Shown here: piece after piece, positions 6,240 to 6,958 of the stretch
Position numbering within the stretch: the first letter of the stretch is position 1
Layout: each line of letters opens with the position of its first letter
Assembly (NCBI GenBank): GCA_021788955.1
Contig: JAJYKC010000123.1
Span: 1 to 6,958 of the forward strand
Direction of reading: 5' to 3'
Source: Acidobacteriota bacterium
GTDB lineage: Bacteria; Acidobacteriota; Terriglobia; Bryobacterales; Bryobacteraceae
DNA length: 6,958 nt
Program-made: the position numbers and the translations under genes
Notes under the pieces: generated by a model
What the model saw: the letters and a program-made list of their open reading frames with translations, nothing else
Databases searched by the model: none
What the model was told of the DNA's origin: nothing

Positions 6240-6270
6240 AGTATAGCCGAAGCGTTTTTCCAGACGCCAA
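6240..6270 (-). promoter_or_regulatory. Candidate promoter for the TauE/SafE-DUF1634 pair
   Basis: The 105-bp gap 6212-6316 is the largest non-coding stretch in the window. Reading the minus strand it holds TTGGCG (6270-6265, 4 of 6 to -35) and TATACT (6245-6240, 5 of 6 to -10), separated by 19 bases, slightly longer than ideal. A start near 6233 would leave a leader of about 22 bases containing the GGAG at 6227-6224. This would let the permease pair be expressed separately from the cupin gene upstream. Confidence 0.35.
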
Positions 6271-6316
6271 AATTGCGCCGGGGCGGGGCTCCGGTGGCTT
6301 CAAAACGCGAGGCCGG

Positions 6317-6724
6317 TCAGGCGCCCGCTTTCCACTTCGAGAAGTAGAACAGGAGCGGCGTCTTACCGGTGTTGCGGATGCCATGAAGCTTGTTGGCGCC
6401 GCAGTACATCATGGTGCCCAGAGGCGCGGGGCTCCACTTGCCATCGAGAAAGATGCTGCCATTGCCTTCGGCGATCACGACGATTTCTTCTTCGGGATGC
6501 TGGTGCGGCGGATGCGGTTGCTGGCCGGGATGAAGCAGAACGCTGCCGGCGTAGAGCGATTGCAATTGGCCGGTCGGGCCATCGAAGTACACGCTGGTCT
6601 CACCGAAGTCGGCCTTAGTGACTTTTGCCGCCGAGGCGCGGACGGTGGATTCGGAAAGGCCGGAAGCGGCGAAGGCCGGCGTAAGCAGAGCCGGAAGTAA
6701 AAACACGTCGCGACGGGTTGCCAT
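6317..6724 (-). CDS. Exported single-domain cupin protein
   Basis: A 135-residue small beta-barrel cupin. Motif 1 is clear: H74-X-H76-X3-E80-X6-G87 within HPPHQHPEEEIVVIAEGNG. Motif 2 is GANKLHGIRN, with H114 and N118. H74, H76, E80 and H114 are the expected metal ligands. The N-terminus MATRRDVFLLPALLTPAFA looks like a twin-arginine (Tat) signal with cleavage near A19/A20, so it probably folds with its metal in the cytoplasm and is exported to the periplasm. Single-domain cupins can be dioxygenases, isomerases or ligand-binding proteins; nothing here picks one. The ATG at 6724 has no obvious ribosome site. It lies 27 bp after the stop of the cysteine-cluster gene and may share its mRNA. Confidence 0.88.
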   Translation of the reverse strand: MATRRDVFLLPALLTPAFAASGLSESTVRASAAKVTKADFGETSVYFDGPTGQLQSLYAGSVLLHPGQQPHPPHQHPEEEIVVIAEGNGSIFLDGKWSPAPLGTMMYCGANKLHGIRNTGKTPLLFYFSKWKAGA

Positions 6725-6751
6725 ATAGGCGCAATTATCGCATGGGCGCTG

Positions 6752-6958
6752 TCAGTAGAGTTCCGGATAAGCGGTTTTCATTCCCGAGGCGCGCTCGATG
6801 GCCGTGCCGATCTGGACCAGGTGGCCGGTGCTGATACCGGGGCAGTAACGCGAGACGCGGCGCCAATTCTTGCGATCTTCGACTAACTCGGGCCAAAAGG
6901 GGAAAAGGCGGCACTGGGTCGGCTTGGCGGGATGGATGAAGCAACCGTCGCCCATGAG
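6752..6958 (-). CDS. C-terminal part of a YkgJ-like cysteine-cluster protein
   Basis: The gene begins right of the window; the frame is open from base 6958 to a TGA at 6754-6752. The visible part reads GCFIHPAKPTQCRLFPFWP, then a charged segment, then RYCPGISTG. This matches the second half of the YkgJ/CxxCxxCC family (PF03692), whose members have an N-terminal CxxCxxCC cluster and a later C...RPxxCRxFPF signature; the family is annotated as putative zinc- or iron-chelating. Three cysteines are visible, in GCF, QCRLF and YCPG; the N-terminal cluster would lie outside the window. A methionine at 6955 is probably internal, since essential cysteines should lie upstream. It is a small cytoplasmic protein of unknown physiological role, upstream of the cupin gene. 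Confidence 0.82.
   Translation of the reverse strand, partial: LMGDGCFIHPAKPTQCRLFPFWPELVEDRKNWRRVSRYCPGISTGHLVQIGTAIERASGMKTAYPELY

Noticed and set aside
6270..6305. GC-rich hairpin followed by AATTTT (minus strand) after the cupin gene.
   Set aside because: Only a 4-bp CCGG stem forms reliably and the T-run is short.

Overview
This GC-rich window is packed with genes on both strands and has almost no non-coding DNA. It looks chromosomal and bacterial. The best lineage clue is the secreted minus-strand protein at 2552-3352. Its motifs (IFGVLPNY, HEDPRYFRRG, FNFSEFLGN, LKEFWPDI) match a hypothetical family I associate with Acidobacteriota, especially Solibacter/Bryobacter-like genomes. GTG starts, 4-bp start/stop overlaps and Acidobacteria-like metabolic genes fit this, but the assignment is an inference.

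Layout. (1) 1-2563, plus strand: the end of an operon with the C-terminal tail of a probable Gfo/Idh/MocA oxidoreductase, a TIM-barrel sugar isomerase/epimerase-like protein, an alpha/beta hydrolase and a PEP mutase/isocitrate lyase superfamily enzyme. Successive genes overlap by 4 bp or are 3 bp apart. (2) 2552-3352, minus strand: the secreted lineage-type hypothetical protein, overlapping the operon tail-to-tail by 12 bp. (3) 3354-5004, plus strand: a DUF169 protein and an ornithine cyclodeaminase/mu-crystallin family protein, 1 bp apart. Their divergent start abuts the start of the secreted protein. (4) 5001-6211, minus strand: a TauE/SafE-type permease followed by a DUF1634 membrane protein, overlapping the cyclodeaminase-like gene tail-to-tail by 4 bp. 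(5) 6317-6958, minus strand: a Tat-type exported single-domain cupin and, running off the right edge, a YkgJ-like cysteine-cluster protein.

How the genes may work together. The plus operon reads as a small catabolic or interconversion pathway: oxidation, isomerisation, hydrolysis, then C-C lyase chemistry. Its substrate cannot be read from sequence. TauE/SafE plus DUF1634 is a recurrent transporter pair, probably for a small sulfur-containing or organic anion. The DUF169/cyclodeaminase pair looks like one transcription unit of unknown purpose.

I see no mobile elements, CRISPR arrays, tRNAs or rRNAs. The only sizeable intergenic gap is 6212-6316 (105 bp), which holds a candidate promoter for the TauE/SafE gene. 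The points most worth a second look are the hydrolase's missing C-terminal catalytic histidine, the PEP-mutase-family enzyme without a lyase cysteine motif, the uncharacterised DUF169-cyclodeaminase pair, and the very compressed gene junctions.
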